From Deltaproteobacteria bacterium (GTDB lineage Bacteria; Desulfobacterota; Binatia; HRBIN30; CADEER01): 64,000 bases of DNA. A program made the translations under genes and the position numbers. Where the stretch lies: the NCBI GenBank assembly GCA_029262455.1, contig JAJCZJ010000044.1, forward strand, positions 59,378 to 123,377, read 5' to 3'. Below are positions 35,788-45,375 of this stretch, in pieces; position 1 is the first letter of the stretch, and each line of letters opens with the position of its first letter. Under the pieces are notes generated by a model. That model saw only the letters and a program-made list of their open reading frames with translations. It did not search any database and was not told where the DNA came from.

Positions 35788-36762
35788 ATGGCAGGAAGCG
35801 CCTCCCCGAGACCCCCTGAGATCCGCCGTTTGGGCGGCAGCACCGTAGAGGTATCATCCCTCGGTGCCGGCTGCTGGGCCTGGGGAGACGAGGAATACTG
35901 GCGATACGGGCTCGACCATGGCCCGCGCGAGGCCGTCGCCGCTTTCGAAACCTACCTGAACAGGGGAATCGATTTTTTCGATACAGCCGAGTCCTACGCC
36001 TGGGGCAAAGGCGAGCAGATCCTGGGGGCGCTGGCCCGCAAGGCTGGCCGTAAGCTCTGTATAGCCACGAAATACGCCCCTCTGGCCGGCAGGGGCGGCC
36101 CAGCGGCGATCCGCAAGGGGATTGAGGGAAGCCTGCGCCGCCTCGGAGTCCCCTGTATCGACCTCTACCAGATCCACTGGCCCGACCGCGACGAAGCCCC
36201 GATCGACGCAGCCATGGAGATCTTTGCCGATGCCGTCGAGGCAGGCCAGGTCCGTGCCGTCGGCGTCAGCAACTTCGGTTCGTCCGAAATGCGCACAGCG
36301 CACGCAGCTCTGGCCCGGCGCGGCGTGCCGCTGGCGACCAATCAGGTGCGATATTCCCTCTTGCACCGAGCCCCCGAGGTCGATGGGGTGCTCGACGCAT
36401 GCCGCGAACTCAACGTGACCCTCCTCGCCTACAGCCCCCTGGAGCAAGGAATTCTCACCGGCAAGTACTCGGGCACCCGCCCGCCGCTGGGGAAGCGCCG
36501 GGAAACTCCGTGGTTCGCCACGTCCAACCTCGAAGCCGCGCGCCCGTTGATCGAAGAGCTACAACGGATCGCACAAATCCGCGACTGTACTCCGGCCGCG
36601 GTGGCACTCGCTTGGACCCTCGCCAACCCTGACGTCGTGCCCCTCGCTGGAGCGCGCACGGGCGAACAGGCCGAGGCGAATGCCGACGCCCTCGAACTAG
36701 ACCTCGATGAAGAACTTCTCGCCGCCCTCAACCACTTGTCAGCAGCGTGGCGTAAACCGTGA
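35788..36762 (+). CDS. Aldo-keto reductase
   Basis: 324 residues, with GGAG upstream of the ATG. The catalytic tetrad is visible: D65 (FFDTAESY), Y70, K95 (ATKYAP) and H130 (LYQIHWPD). SNFGSSEM, LLAYSPLEQGILTGKY and the LAGARTGEQAEANADAL NADP-binding tail complete the family pattern. It reduces or oxidises a sugar, aldehyde or ketone with NADP(H). Its stop overlaps the next start (ATGA), so it belongs to a four-gene operon with GMC and epimerase functions. Confidence 0.9.
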   Translation: MAGSASPRPPEIRRLGGSTVEVSSLGAGCWAWGDEEYWRYGLDHGPREAVAAFETYLNRGIDFFDTAESYAWGKGEQILGALARKAGRKLCIATKYAPLAGRGGPAAIRKGIEGSLRRLGVPCIDLYQIHWPDRDEAPIDAAMEIFADAVEAGQVRAVGVSNFGSSEMRTAHAALARRGVPLATNQVRYSLLHRAPEVDGVLDACRELNVTLLAYSPLEQGILTGKYSGTRPPLGKRRETPWFATSNLEAARPLIEELQRIAQIRDCTPAAVALAWTLANPDVVPLAGARTGEQAEANADALELDLDEELLAALNHLSAAWRKP

Positions 36763-37142
36763 CCACACTCGAAAGGCTCGTCGGAACGATGCTACCGCCG
36801 TACCCACAACTCGACACAGCGACCAGGACGGGTGTCGAGCACGACGTCTTCCGACATGTCCACCGGCAAGTGGAAGCGATGCCGGCATTTCTGCGACTCC
36901 CGCTTCGCGTCGGCCTGCTCGGCTTCGGCCTCCTCCCGATCTTGAGATACGGCCGCCCTTTTCGATCGCTCTCAGGAACCCACCGCAAGACTTGGATCGA
37001 ACTCTGGAGCCACGCTCCGGTGCCGCCGATGCGCGATCTCGTAAAGCTGGTTCGCAGCACCTCGCTGCTCGCCTACTTCGACCACCCAGAAGTACGTCGC
37101 AGCCTCGACACGATTCCCGACAACACAGGTCACCCGTCGTGA
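36759..37142 (+). CDS. Small protein coupled to the GMC oxidoreductase
   Basis: 127 residues, starting inside the stop of the aldo-keto reductase gene. Its own TGA overlaps the GTG start of the next gene, so both junctions look translationally coupled. It is helical and Arg/Leu-rich (VHRQVEAMPAFLRLPLRVGLLGFGLLPILR), with HKTWIELWSHAPVPPMRDLVKLVRS. Small partner subunits often precede FAD-dependent GMC dehydrogenases, but I do not recognise this one by sequence. Confidence 0.7.
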   Translation: MTTLERLVGTMLPPYPQLDTATRTGVEHDVFRHVHRQVEAMPAFLRLPLRVGLLGFGLLPILRYGRPFRSLSGTHRKTWIELWSHAPVPPMRDLVKLVRSTSLLAYFDHPEVRRSLDTIPDNTGHPS

Positions 37143-39685
37143 GCCGTGAAACCAGCTCGCTTCCTACCCGTGTTGACGTGCTGGTGATCGGTTCAGGCGC
37201 CGGCGGAGCAGCAACTGCGGCGACACTCGCGGACCGCGGTTCCGAAGTCGTCATCCTCGAAGAAGGACCTGACACCGACTCCAGTGCGATCGCAACCAAC
37301 TCGCCCGAGGCGATCGCCACGCTCTACCGCAACGCCGGGCTGACGCCGATCGTCGGAACTCCGAACATCGCCTACGTCGAGGGCAGCTGCGTCGGGGGTT
37401 CAACAGAGGTCAACAGCGCGTTCTGGCACCGCCTCCCGGCCGATTCCTATCGACGCTGGCAGGACCAGGCTAGAATTGTCGACCTGAGCCAAGAGACTCT
37501 GGAGCCCTACTTCGACCAGTTAGAGCGGGACCTGTCCGTGTCGTACCTCGGCAGCGACGAACTTCCGCCCAGTTCCCGTCTTTTCAAGAGCGGCATCGAA
37601 AAGCTGCGATGGGAGTACACAGAGGTGCCGCGGTGTCAGCGCAACCAACCCGGGAAGAGCGCGTTCGCCGCAGGCAACAAACAATCCATGCAGCGCACCT
37701 ACATACCGCGTGCCGTCGACGCTGGAGCGCGGCTGTTCGCCAACAGCAAGGCACTCAGACTCGAACACGAGAACGGACGCGTCAAAGCCGCTATGGTCGC
37801 CCGCGCCGGCGATCAGACCAGGATCGTCGCCGACACCATTTTCGTTTGTGGCGGTGCTGTGCAAAGCGCAGCACTGCTGCGCCGCAGCGGGATCACAAGG
37901 AACATCGGCAACAATCTCTGCATTCACCCGATGCTGAAGGCCGCCGCGGTCTTCGAGGATCTCGTCAACGCCCAGGATGACGCACTACCGATCTTCCAGG
38001 TCAAGGAATTTTGGCCGGACATCGCCATCGGTGGTTCGGTTTTCACCCCAGGCTTTCTCGCAATGCTCCTCGCCGACAACTGGGACCAGTCTGAGTCGGC
38101 AATGCAAGACTGGCGACGAACGGCCCTCTACTACACGGCGACGCGTGGAACCGGTCGCGGCACGATCCGGCCGATTCCGGGGACCCGAGACAGTGTCCTG
38201 GTCCGCTACCGACTGACAGAACAGGATCGAATCAATCTGAGCCGCGGCTTGGCACACATGAGTGAAATTCTCTTCGCTTCCGGTGCGACGAAAGTGTTCC
38301 CCTCGCTGCGCTCCTACCCCGCAATCCAGAACCTGGACGATGCACGCGCGTTCGAGCGGACCCCCGCACCAGCAGCTGCCATGAGCCTCTCGACAGTGCA
38401 CGCTTTCAGCAGTTGCCCGATGGGAGAGAATCCGGCGGTGAGCGCCACGAATTCATTCGGCAAGGTCGTCGGCTACGAGAATCTCTACATCAATGACGCC
38501 AGCCTTCTCCCCGATTCGCCCGGCGTCAATCCGCAGGGGACGATCATGGCAATCGCTCTGCGCAACCTCGATCACTTCGCGGACGCCAAACCCAAACGAT
38601 CCCTTCGCAATCGAGCCGGTTCGGCATCGTCAAAGCCGGACGCACTGGTAACGGGAGCACCGGGCTGGCTCGGAAGCTCGCTGATCGCCGCCCTCTTGAA
38701 CGGCGTGCAAGGAGTAGAGCGCTGGAACGGTCGCGAAGACGCCGTCCAGATCCGGTGCCTGACCCAGGCCAATGTGCCCATCGCGCAACTCCAAGAGCTC
38801 TCTGCCGACCTCGATTGCATCGAAGGTGATCTGTGTTCCCCCGACGATCTACGCACCTTTTGCAAGGACGCGGAAGGGGCCGTCCTCTTCCACGTCGCCG
38901 GCTTAATTCATCCCCGTCTCAGGACCATCGAGCACGACCACGTCAACATCGAGGGAACCGAGAATCTCGTCCGCGCCGCCATCGACGCAGGCGTGCGTCG
39001 TATCGTCGCGGTCTCGTCGAATTCTCCTTTCGGCTTCAATCCCTCGTCCGAGCACCGCTTTGACGAGAACAGTCCCTACAACCCGTACATGTCCTACGGC
39101 AGATCCAAGCAACGTATGGAAGTAGTCATCGCTGACGCCCAGGACTCGGGCAAGATCGAAACCGTCGTCATTCGACCACCCTGGTTTTACGGACCGTACC
39201 AGCCACCGCGCCAAACTCTTTTCTTCCGCATGATCCGCGATGGGCGCTTTCCGGTGCTCGGAGATGGGTCGCAGATGCGCTCCATGGCCTACGTCGACAA
39301 CATCTGCCAAGGGCTAGTCCTCGCCGCGCGTTCGGAGCGGGCCAACGGCGAGGCCTACTGGATCGCCGACGAACGACCCTACTCGATTCGTGAAATCGTC
39401 GACACAGTGCGCGAGGTACTCGAACAGGAGTTCGCGATGGCTTGTTCCGAACGCGAGCTCAACCTACCGCGCGCCATCGGCGACATCGCAAGGGCAACCG
39501 ATGCCGCCGTGCAAGCCGCTGGATACTACCATCAGAAGATCCATGTGCTCAGTGAGATGGGACAGACGATCGCCTGTTCGATTGACAAGGCGAGGCGCGA
39601 ACTGGGCTATGCGCCGCAGGTCTCGCTGCGCGACGGAATGGTCGCATCGGTTCGCTGGTGCCGAGAGCAAGGACTGGAGCTCTGA
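37139..39685 (+). CDS. GMC oxidoreductase fused to NAD-dependent epimerase/dehydratase
   Basis: 848 residues from the GTG at 37,139. The longer frame starting at 36,707 overlaps the previous gene and was rejected. N-terminal half: FAD-binding VLVIGSGAGGAATAATLADRG, VGGSTEVNSAFWH, and GMC C-terminal active-site segments (HAFSSCPMGE, NPQGTIMAIALRN). C-terminal half from about residue 500: a short-chain epimerase with TGAPGWLG, YGRSK (Y-x3-K) and RPPWFYGPYQ. A fusion of these families is unusual. It may oxidise and then epimerise a sugar, sterol or polyol, and the next gene is a stand-alone epimerase. Confidence 0.85.
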   Translation: MSRETSSLPTRVDVLVIGSGAGGAATAATLADRGSEVVILEEGPDTDSSAIATNSPEAIATLYRNAGLTPIVGTPNIAYVEGSCVGGSTEVNSAFWHRLPADSYRRWQDQARIVDLSQETLEPYFDQLERDLSVSYLGSDELPPSSRLFKSGIEKLRWEYTEVPRCQRNQPGKSAFAAGNKQSMQRTYIPRAVDAGARLFANSKALRLEHENGRVKAAMVARAGDQTRIVADTIFVCGGAVQSAALLRRSGITRNIGNNLCIHPMLKAAAVFEDLVNAQDDALPIFQVKEFWPDIAIGGSVFTPGFLAMLLADNWDQSESAMQDWRRTALYYTATRGTGRGTIRPIPGTRDSVLVRYRLTEQDRINLSRGLAHMSEILFASGATKVFPSLRSYPAIQNLDDARAFERTPAPAAAMSLSTVHAFSSCPMGENPAVSATNSFGKVVGYENLYINDASLLPDSPGVNPQGTIMAIALRNLDHFADAKPKRSLRNRAGSASSKPDALVTGAPGWLGSSLIAALLNGVQGVERWNGREDAVQIRCLTQANVPIAQLQELSADLDCIEGDLCSPDDLRTFCKDAEGAVLFHVAGLIHPRLRTIEHDHVNIEGTENLVRAAIDAGVRRIVAVSSNSPFGFNPSSEHRFDENSPYNPYMSYGRSKQRMEVVIADAQDSGKIETVVIRPPWFYGPYQPPRQTLFFRMIRDGRFPVLGDGSQMRSMAYVDNICQGLVLAARSERANGEAYWIADERPYSIREIVDTVREVLEQEFAMACSERELNLPRAIGDIARATDAAVQAAGYYHQKIHVLSEMGQTIACSIDKARRELGYAPQVSLRDGMVASVRWCREQGLEL

Positions 39686-40719
39686 TGGCACGCACGCTCA
39701 TCACCGGTGGCTCCGGATACTTCGGATGCACACTTCGCGACTATCTGTTGGAGCGCGGCGAAGATGTCCGCATCTTCGACCTGGTCGATTCCGATGATCG
39801 CCCGAAGGCTGTCGAATTCATCGGTGGGGATATTCGCAACGATCAAGCCGTCCAAGACGCTTGCCAGGGGATCGATGTCGTGTATCACAACGTCGCGCAG
39901 GTGCCGCTGGCGAAAGATCGCGAGCTCTTCCAATCGGTCAACATCGGCGGCACGGAAACCCTCTTGCGCGCCGCCCGCCATCGGGGTGTTACCAAGATCG
40001 TCCACACATCCTCGAGTGCGGTTTTTGGCATACCGGCGAAGAATCCGGTCGACGACAGCGTCGAACCACGTCCCCTCGAAGCCTACGGACGAGCAAAGCT
40101 GGGCGCCGAGCAGGCGATCCACCGCGCCGTCGGTGAGCACGGTCTCGACGTCACCATCATCCGCCCGCGTACCGTACTTGGCCACGGGCGTCTCGGCATC
40201 TTCCAGATCTTGTTCGAATGGATCGAAGAGGGCCGTCGAATCCCTGTTCTGGGCGCCGGCGACAACGTCTATCAGTTCGTTCACGCCGACGATCTCGCCG
40301 CCGCGTCTATCCGCGCCGCCGAAAGGCCCGGCCCGAGCATCTACAACATCGGCGCCGCACGCTACGGAACCATGCGGGAAACCCTCGAAGCACTTTGTGA
40401 GCACGCCGCCAGCGGCAGCACCGTCTATTCGGTACCGATGCGGGCGGCCGAGGCAGCCATGCGCTTCACGAGTGCCACCGGTCTGTCTCCGCTCGGGCCC
40501 TATCATGCGCTGATGTACGGACGCAGTCTGAGTTTCGATCTCACACGGCCAATGGCAGAACTGCAGTGGCGACCCAAACATTCGAACACCGAAATGATCT
40601 GCGAGTCGTACGACTGGTATCGAGCCAACAAGGACCGGATCGGCTACGCATCCGGCCAGTCCCCGCACAGAGCTGCCGTCCGCCAAGGTATTTTGGGGGT
40701 CCTCAAGCGGTTGTCGTAG
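39685..40719 (+). CDS. NAD-dependent epimerase/dehydratase
   Basis: 344 residues. The ATG overlaps the TGA of the previous gene by one base. TLITGGSGYFGCTLRDYL is the nucleotide-binding loop, EAYGRAKLGAE gives Y-x3-K, and QFVHADDLAAASIRAAE is a typical extended-SDR segment. The residues after about 270 (TGLSPLGPYHALMYGRSLSFDL) suggest a nucleotide-sugar or 3-beta-HSD-like member. It probably works with the GMC-epimerase fusion on the same intermediate. It ends 13 bp from the convergent Cys-rich SGNH gene. Confidence 0.88.
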   Translation: MARTLITGGSGYFGCTLRDYLLERGEDVRIFDLVDSDDRPKAVEFIGGDIRNDQAVQDACQGIDVVYHNVAQVPLAKDRELFQSVNIGGTETLLRAARHRGVTKIVHTSSSAVFGIPAKNPVDDSVEPRPLEAYGRAKLGAEQAIHRAVGEHGLDVTIIRPRTVLGHGRLGIFQILFEWIEEGRRIPVLGAGDNVYQFVHADDLAAASIRAAERPGPSIYNIGAARYGTMRETLEALCEHAASGSTVYSVPMRAAEAAMRFTSATGLSPLGPYHALMYGRSLSFDLTRPMAELQWRPKHSNTEMICESYDWYRANKDRIGYASGQSPHRAAVRQGILGVLKRLS

Positions 40720-40732
40720 CCCGGTTCCACCC

Positions 40733-43252
40733 TCAGCGCTTGGCTCTAAACTGATCTTCGTCCTGGCGCAGGATGTCTCCGGCTTCGAACACCGACTCCC
40801 AACAGACCGGCGTCGTATCGTTGGCGAGTTGCACCGTGATCGGCGCGACTAGAGTTGCCAGAGATAGATCCGGCGTATTCTCGCCGTCGCCTTTGATGAG
40901 AACCTTCGTGCGATCCCGATCACTCCCCTTCAAACGGATCTTCTCGATCCCGCCGTGGTTCTGCGAAAAGTCTCTGAACTTGTATCCACGGTCGCCGACC
41001 GCATTCCACCGAAGCCCCGGTAGAACCTCGACCGAGAACGCGCGCCCCAAGCTGTCGTAGACGCATAGCGCAGTGACTGTCGTCGCGCTGGGGACGCCAA
41101 AGTCCGCCTGCGCCGAAGACTCTCCGCGCACCAGCTTCCACAGGATCTTGTCGCGACGGTCATCATCGTTGTCTTTGAGAAAAATGAAGGCTCTGTCCGA
41201 AGATCGGCATCCCGCACGCGGCATATCTGGGCAGGCTTGCGGTGTTGCGGTGGGAATCGCAGTCGCGGTGGATGTCGCCGTCGGCACCGGCGTCGCCGTC
41301 GCCGTCGGAGGCATCGGAGTATTCGTTCGGGTCGGAGTCTTGGTTGCCGTAAATGTCGCCGTCGGCGTCACCGTGCACACCGGGCCCCCGCAACCGCTAA
41401 ACGCATCACAGGTCTGGCAATTGTCGCAGACGACCGGACTCTGCCCGACACACGTGCCACCCAGGCAGAGATCGCCGCTCGTACAGGCATTGCTATCGTC
41501 ACAGGCGGCGGCGTTGTTCGGGTGGACACACCCTCCTAGACCGTTACAGACGTCGTCAGTGCAAACATTCCCGTCATCGAGACAACCTGTCCCAGGCGCA
41601 TCGAAACAGGAGTCTTGGCCTTCGTCACAGCTATCGGAGCAGTCGCTACCACCGGCGCAAGGGTCACCCGCATGGAAGGCACAAGCGCCGCCGCCGCAAG
41701 TATCGGCGCCGTTGCAGAACAATCCGTCGTCGCAGGGATTGGAGTTCGGCACGGCGCAATTTCCGTTCCCATCACACACATCATCCGTGCAGAAATTGCC
41801 GTCGGGCGTGCACGCCGAGCCGAGCGGATCAAAGCAATGATCTCCAGCTTCGTCACAAAGGTCCGCGCACTCGGTCCCGCCGCCACAGGGATCTATCGAT
41901 CCGGCCGCGCACGATCCGCCGCTGCATGTATCGGGACCATTGCAGAACAATCCATCGTCGCAGGAAATGCCATCCACGGGCGGATGCAGACAAGATCCGT
42001 TCCCGTCACAAACGTCATCCGTGCACACTTCACCGTCATCCGGGCATGTGGTGCCGGCGTCGATCGACTCACAGATAGGCGAACAACAATCCCCCGCATT
42101 CGTATTACCGTCGTCACACTCTTCGCCTGGATCGACGATGCCGTTGCCGCAAATCACTCCGTTGGCCCAGAATCCACCCTCGTAGGTACTTTGGGTATCG
42201 ACCACGTCGCAGCGGGCCGCCTGCAGGTCGTCGAAGGTCTGCCCGCAGCAATGCACATTCGGTCCGCACTCGAGGCCGTCCCAAGCAAAGGCCGACAACA
42301 GTGACTGCGCCTGATCCGACGGGTGGAAACAATCGCAACAGGACACGTCGTTGCTCTCGAACTTGTAGTAGAACGTCCCGTCGAAGTAACGAATCTCGAC
42401 GTTCGCCGCCTTCAATGCTCCAGTTGTCGAAACACCTCCGACCGGTATAGCCGCGTACTCACTCGTCACGCGCTCGAGAATCTCGTTGTATCCGACAAGC
42501 GTCTGATACATATCGATTTGGCGCTGATTGGAACAATCCGACGTCAGGGACGAGCATATCCCGGAACCAAAAATGTTGCCGATGATACTGCCGAGGCCCC
42601 AGATCACATCACATGGGAGTCCGAAGCTGATCCCGCAGCCGCTTTTCGATTCGAAGTTGCAGAGCTGTGAAACGCGGATGGTGGCGAACACCGCGACCCG
42701 GGCACTCGGCACTTGGATCAATTCATCCATCCCGCGCCGAAACTCGCGTTCGAAGGCCACGTTGGTCGTTCGACAGTAATTGCTCGGATCGCTATCTCCG
42801 CCGCAGCTGTTGCCGGACCTGTTCGTCTCACTGGTACAGGCGTCGTTGTGCCCAAGAAGCACATTGATCAGGCTCGGCGCGGGGGCCGAGGCCAGATTCG
42901 ACCGAATCGCCGAGGCCTGATTGAAGAAATCGTCCACCATCTCGGCGCCGCTGGCGGCATTATTGAAGACGGTGATGTCCCCACCTTTGGAACACTCGAG
43001 GCGTTCGGCAACCGAGAACGTACCATCGCCGCCCGGTGCACAGTAATTGCTACCGTGGTTATCCCCCGAGGCCCAATTGCGAGAAACGTTGTCGCCGTAG
43101 TTGCACGACGAGGTATCCGCATCAAAACCGCGCGAGATGCTGTCGCCGGCGACGCTCGTTGAATCGACCAACAGCTGGGCCGAAACGGTACTGGCTACAA
43201 GAACCAGGGTGGCGGCAGCAGCTAGAAACAGGGAGCCGCCGCGCGATCGCAT
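40733..43252 (-). CDS. Secreted SGNH hydrolase with Cys-rich repeats and paralogous C-terminal domain
   Basis: 839 residues from the ATG at 43,252, just before a clean signal peptide (ending near VSAQ). A longer frame starts inside the upstream hairpin. Residues about 25-330 are SGNH-like: VAGDSISRGFD, NNAASGAEM, LLGHNDAC and CDCFHPSDQA. Residues about 355-640 are Cys-rich repeats (CGNGIVDPGEECDDGN, then CSDGLFCNGxDTC-type and CTDDVC units). A Thr/Pro-rich linker follows, and the last ~150 residues resemble the C-terminus of the neighbouring gene (RDKILWKL, LCVYD, GYKFRD). It could be a secreted esterase. Confidence 0.82.
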   Translation of the reverse strand: MRSRGGSLFLAAAATLVLVASTVSAQLLVDSTSVAGDSISRGFDADTSSCNYGDNVSRNWASGDNHGSNYCAPGGDGTFSVAERLECSKGGDITVFNNAASGAEMVDDFFNQASAIRSNLASAPAPSLINVLLGHNDACTSETNRSGNSCGGDSDPSNYCRTTNVAFEREFRRGMDELIQVPSARVAVFATIRVSQLCNFESKSGCGISFGLPCDVIWGLGSIIGNIFGSGICSSLTSDCSNQRQIDMYQTLVGYNEILERVTSEYAAIPVGGVSTTGALKAANVEIRYFDGTFYYKFESNDVSCCDCFHPSDQAQSLLSAFAWDGLECGPNVHCCGQTFDDLQAARCDVVDTQSTYEGGFWANGVICGNGIVDPGEECDDGNTNAGDCCSPICESIDAGTTCPDDGEVCTDDVCDGNGSCLHPPVDGISCDDGLFCNGPDTCSGGSCAAGSIDPCGGGTECADLCDEAGDHCFDPLGSACTPDGNFCTDDVCDGNGNCAVPNSNPCDDGLFCNGADTCGGGACAFHAGDPCAGGSDCSDSCDEGQDSCFDAPGTGCLDDGNVCTDDVCNGLGGCVHPNNAAACDDSNACTSGDLCLGGTCVGQSPVVCDNCQTCDAFSGCGGPVCTVTPTATFTATKTPTRTNTPMPPTATATPVPTATSTATAIPTATPQACPDMPRAGCRSSDRAFIFLKDNDDDRRDKILWKLVRGESSAQADFGVPSATTVTALCVYDSLGRAFSVEVLPGLRWNAVGDRGYKFRDFSQNHGGIEKIRLKGSDRDRTKVLIKGDGENTPDLSLATLVAPITVQLANDTTPVCWESVFEAGDILRQDEDQFRAKR

Positions 43253-43277
43253 TTTCCGGGGAACCGGGTCAGTGAAC

Positions 43278-43313
43278 GGCCCCTCTTCTGCCCTCACGGG
43301 CGGAAGAGGGGCC
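43278..43313 (-). terminator. 16-bp hairpin between two secreted-protein genes
   Basis: Arms 43,278-43,293 and 43,298-43,313 pair fully with one G-T pair around tcac. It follows the stop of the gene ending at 43,326 by 13 bp and precedes the SGNH gene start at 43,252. No T tract is evident, so termination may be partial. Confidence 0.6.
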
Positions 43314-43325
43314 TCCATCGACTAC

Positions 43326-45362
43326 TTATTTGATCTTGCCGAGGAACTGACCAGCGTCGTTCTTCTTGGTGTCATCGTTCATACCGGTGAACGTCGCTTC
43401 CCAACACATTCCATCCTCGGCAACCAACTGCGCGATGACCGGGAACAGGAAGGGCAGAACCGCAGTGTCCGGCAAGTTCTCCTTCTTACCAATCACCTTG
43501 GCCTTACCCTTGTCGAGACTGCTGCCCTTGGTCAGGATGATCTTCACACCGTCCTGCACGGCAGCCGCGTCCTTGAACTTGTAGCCCTTGGGATCGCTCA
43601 CCGGCCCAAGGGTCTTCCAACCGGCTCCTGGAGCAACTCCCATCGCCATCTGTACGCCGTTGTTGTCATAAACGCACAGCTCGTAGTCTGTGGTTTGAGT
43701 CGGGTCGCCCATGTTGGGAACCAGCGCTGGGCCGCCCTTCCAAACGAATACTACCTTGTCGCGCGCGTCGTTCGCGTTGTTCTTGTACTTGAACGTCGCT
43801 TTGGTGGCACTCACGCAAGAGACAGCAGGAGTACCGTCAAACTCACAACCCGCGATCGCATCGCATGAGTCCTGCGTACAGTTGTTGCCATCGTCGCAGT
43901 CTAGAGGCTCAACGAAGTCGCACGAGCCCGAACCATCGCACTCATCCGTGGTGCATAGGTCGTTGTCCAAGTTGCAGGATGTCGAAGCCGCCGCGAAGGC
44001 GTCTCCGGGACACGGATCCGTCGCCGTTCCCGAGCATTGCTCGGCAACGTCACACGCATCGACTGCAGCGCGACATTCCGTACCCGCAGACTGGACTACA
44101 TCCGACGGACAAGCTTGGGTTGGTACTGCGGTACAGAACTCGTCCGGGTCACAGGAATCGCCCGAACCAGCACGACAAACCGTCGTCGGCGGTGCCACGA
44201 CCTCGGCCGGACAGCCTTGGCCCGGAACGCCGGTGCAAAGCTCATCCGGGTCACAGACATCGCCAGAACCAGCGCGACAGACGTTGTTCAAGTTGCCCGG
44301 CGCATCGTCCGGCGGACATGTCGCGCCCGGAGCACCAGTACATACTTCGGGTTGGTCACAAACACCTCCGACCGAACCGACACGGCATACAGCACCAGAG
44401 TTGGTCGGGGCATCGTCAGCCGGGCAGCCCTGACCGGGTACGCCAGTGCAAAGTTCATTCGCATCACAACTATCGCCCGAACCCGAGCGACATACGTTAC
44501 CACTGTTGATCGGAGCGTCGTCAGGCGGACAAATTCCGGCCGAACCAGTACATGTTTCGCTCAAGTCACACGGGGCACCAGCCCCTGGTCGGCAGACCTT
44601 GGAGGCAAGTTCGAAAGTACAAGTCGAGGAACAGCAAGACGTTGCGGTTCCGTTGGCAGCTCCCTCATCGCACTGTTCCGGGCTATCGACGACACCGTCG
44701 CCGCAATCGGAGTAGTAAAAAGCCAGATCGACACTGCTGATGTCGGCAGCTCCCGACGCTGGGCTCGCGTGCGGATCGTAAACGCCCGACGAAGAAGCGC
44801 CCGAAAAGTCCGGGCTGGCTGCAGTGACCGCAACGTCAATCGTAAACGAACTCCCGCCCGTGATCTCAAACAGCCTTTCAATATCACCAAAGGAGTTGTT
44901 GCCCGGAGTCCCGCCGGTCGGAACAACCGTCCCCGTGCCAGCCGACAACGTCAGGTCCAAGGCCGTCGTAACGGCCCGTGACCCAAGGTTTCCGTCAACG
45001 ATGGTGGTCGCACCAGCGTACGAAACTGAACTCGCCGTACTGCTGGTAAAGAGAAAGATATCACTCGACCCCGCCGCTGGGGCGGTGCCGGTCATCGTGT
45101 CACCACTTACGTTGAGGTCGTTTCTCACTCCAAAGTACACGTGAGTGTGGGAACCGAGGACGACACCCGTGCAGTCGACCGTGGCAGTACCGGTATGGGG
45201 CGCCCCCGCACTTACGAGACAAGAGCCTCCACCTGGCAACGTATAGACCGGACCACCGGTGAGAGTCACCGCGGCCGCGCTGGAAACAAGTCCAAGGGTC
45301 GCTAAAAGAGTTATGCCGAAAGCGGCGTATGTCCACTTGCTCGCTGGCCTGTGTAACGTCAT
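43326..45362 (-). CDS. Secreted disintegrin-like Cys-repeat protein downstream of the HGS precursor
   Basis: 678 residues from the ATG at 45,362, with AAGGAGG upstream. The longer frame reads through the HGS repeat in another frame and was rejected. A signal peptide (ending near SAAA) and a beta-rich domain (about 30-245) precede six repeats of the form CRxGSGDxCDxxExCTGxxGxxCPxDD (about 250-440), which resemble disintegrin-like spacing. After a further Cys-rich stretch, the C-terminal ~150 residues (KATFKYKNNANDARDKVVFVWK, ELCVYDNNG, GYKFKD) match the end of the adjacent SGNH protein. It starts only 13 bp after the HGS precursor gene, so it is likely co-expressed and may bind or accompany the peptide. 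Confidence 0.8.
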   Translation of the reverse strand: MTLHRPASKWTYAAFGITLLATLGLVSSAAAVTLTGGPVYTLPGGGSCLVSAGAPHTGTATVDCTGVVLGSHTHVYFGVRNDLNVSGDTMTGTAPAAGSSDIFLFTSSTASSVSYAGATTIVDGNLGSRAVTTALDLTLSAGTGTVVPTGGTPGNNSFGDIERLFEITGGSSFTIDVAVTAASPDFSGASSSGVYDPHASPASGAADISSVDLAFYYSDCGDGVVDSPEQCDEGAANGTATSCCSSTCTFELASKVCRPGAGAPCDLSETCTGSAGICPPDDAPINSGNVCRSGSGDSCDANELCTGVPGQGCPADDAPTNSGAVCRVGSVGGVCDQPEVCTGAPGATCPPDDAPGNLNNVCRAGSGDVCDPDELCTGVPGQGCPAEVVAPPTTVCRAGSGDSCDPDEFCTAVPTQACPSDVVQSAGTECRAAVDACDVAEQCSGTATDPCPGDAFAAASTSCNLDNDLCTTDECDGSGSCDFVEPLDCDDGNNCTQDSCDAIAGCEFDGTPAVSCVSATKATFKYKNNANDARDKVVFVWKGGPALVPNMGDPTQTTDYELCVYDNNGVQMAMGVAPGAGWKTLGPVSDPKGYKFKDAAAVQDGVKIILTKGSSLDKGKAKVIGKKENLPDTAVLPFLFPVIAQLVAEDGMCWEATFTGMNDDTKKNDAGQFLGKIK

Positions 45363-45375
45363 CACGACGCCCTCC

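Noticed and set aside
40733..45362. Cys-rich repeat genes as bacteriocin or toxin genes
   Set aside because: They have signal peptides and long disulfide-repeat architecture common in myxobacteria-like secreted proteins, with no toxin motif.
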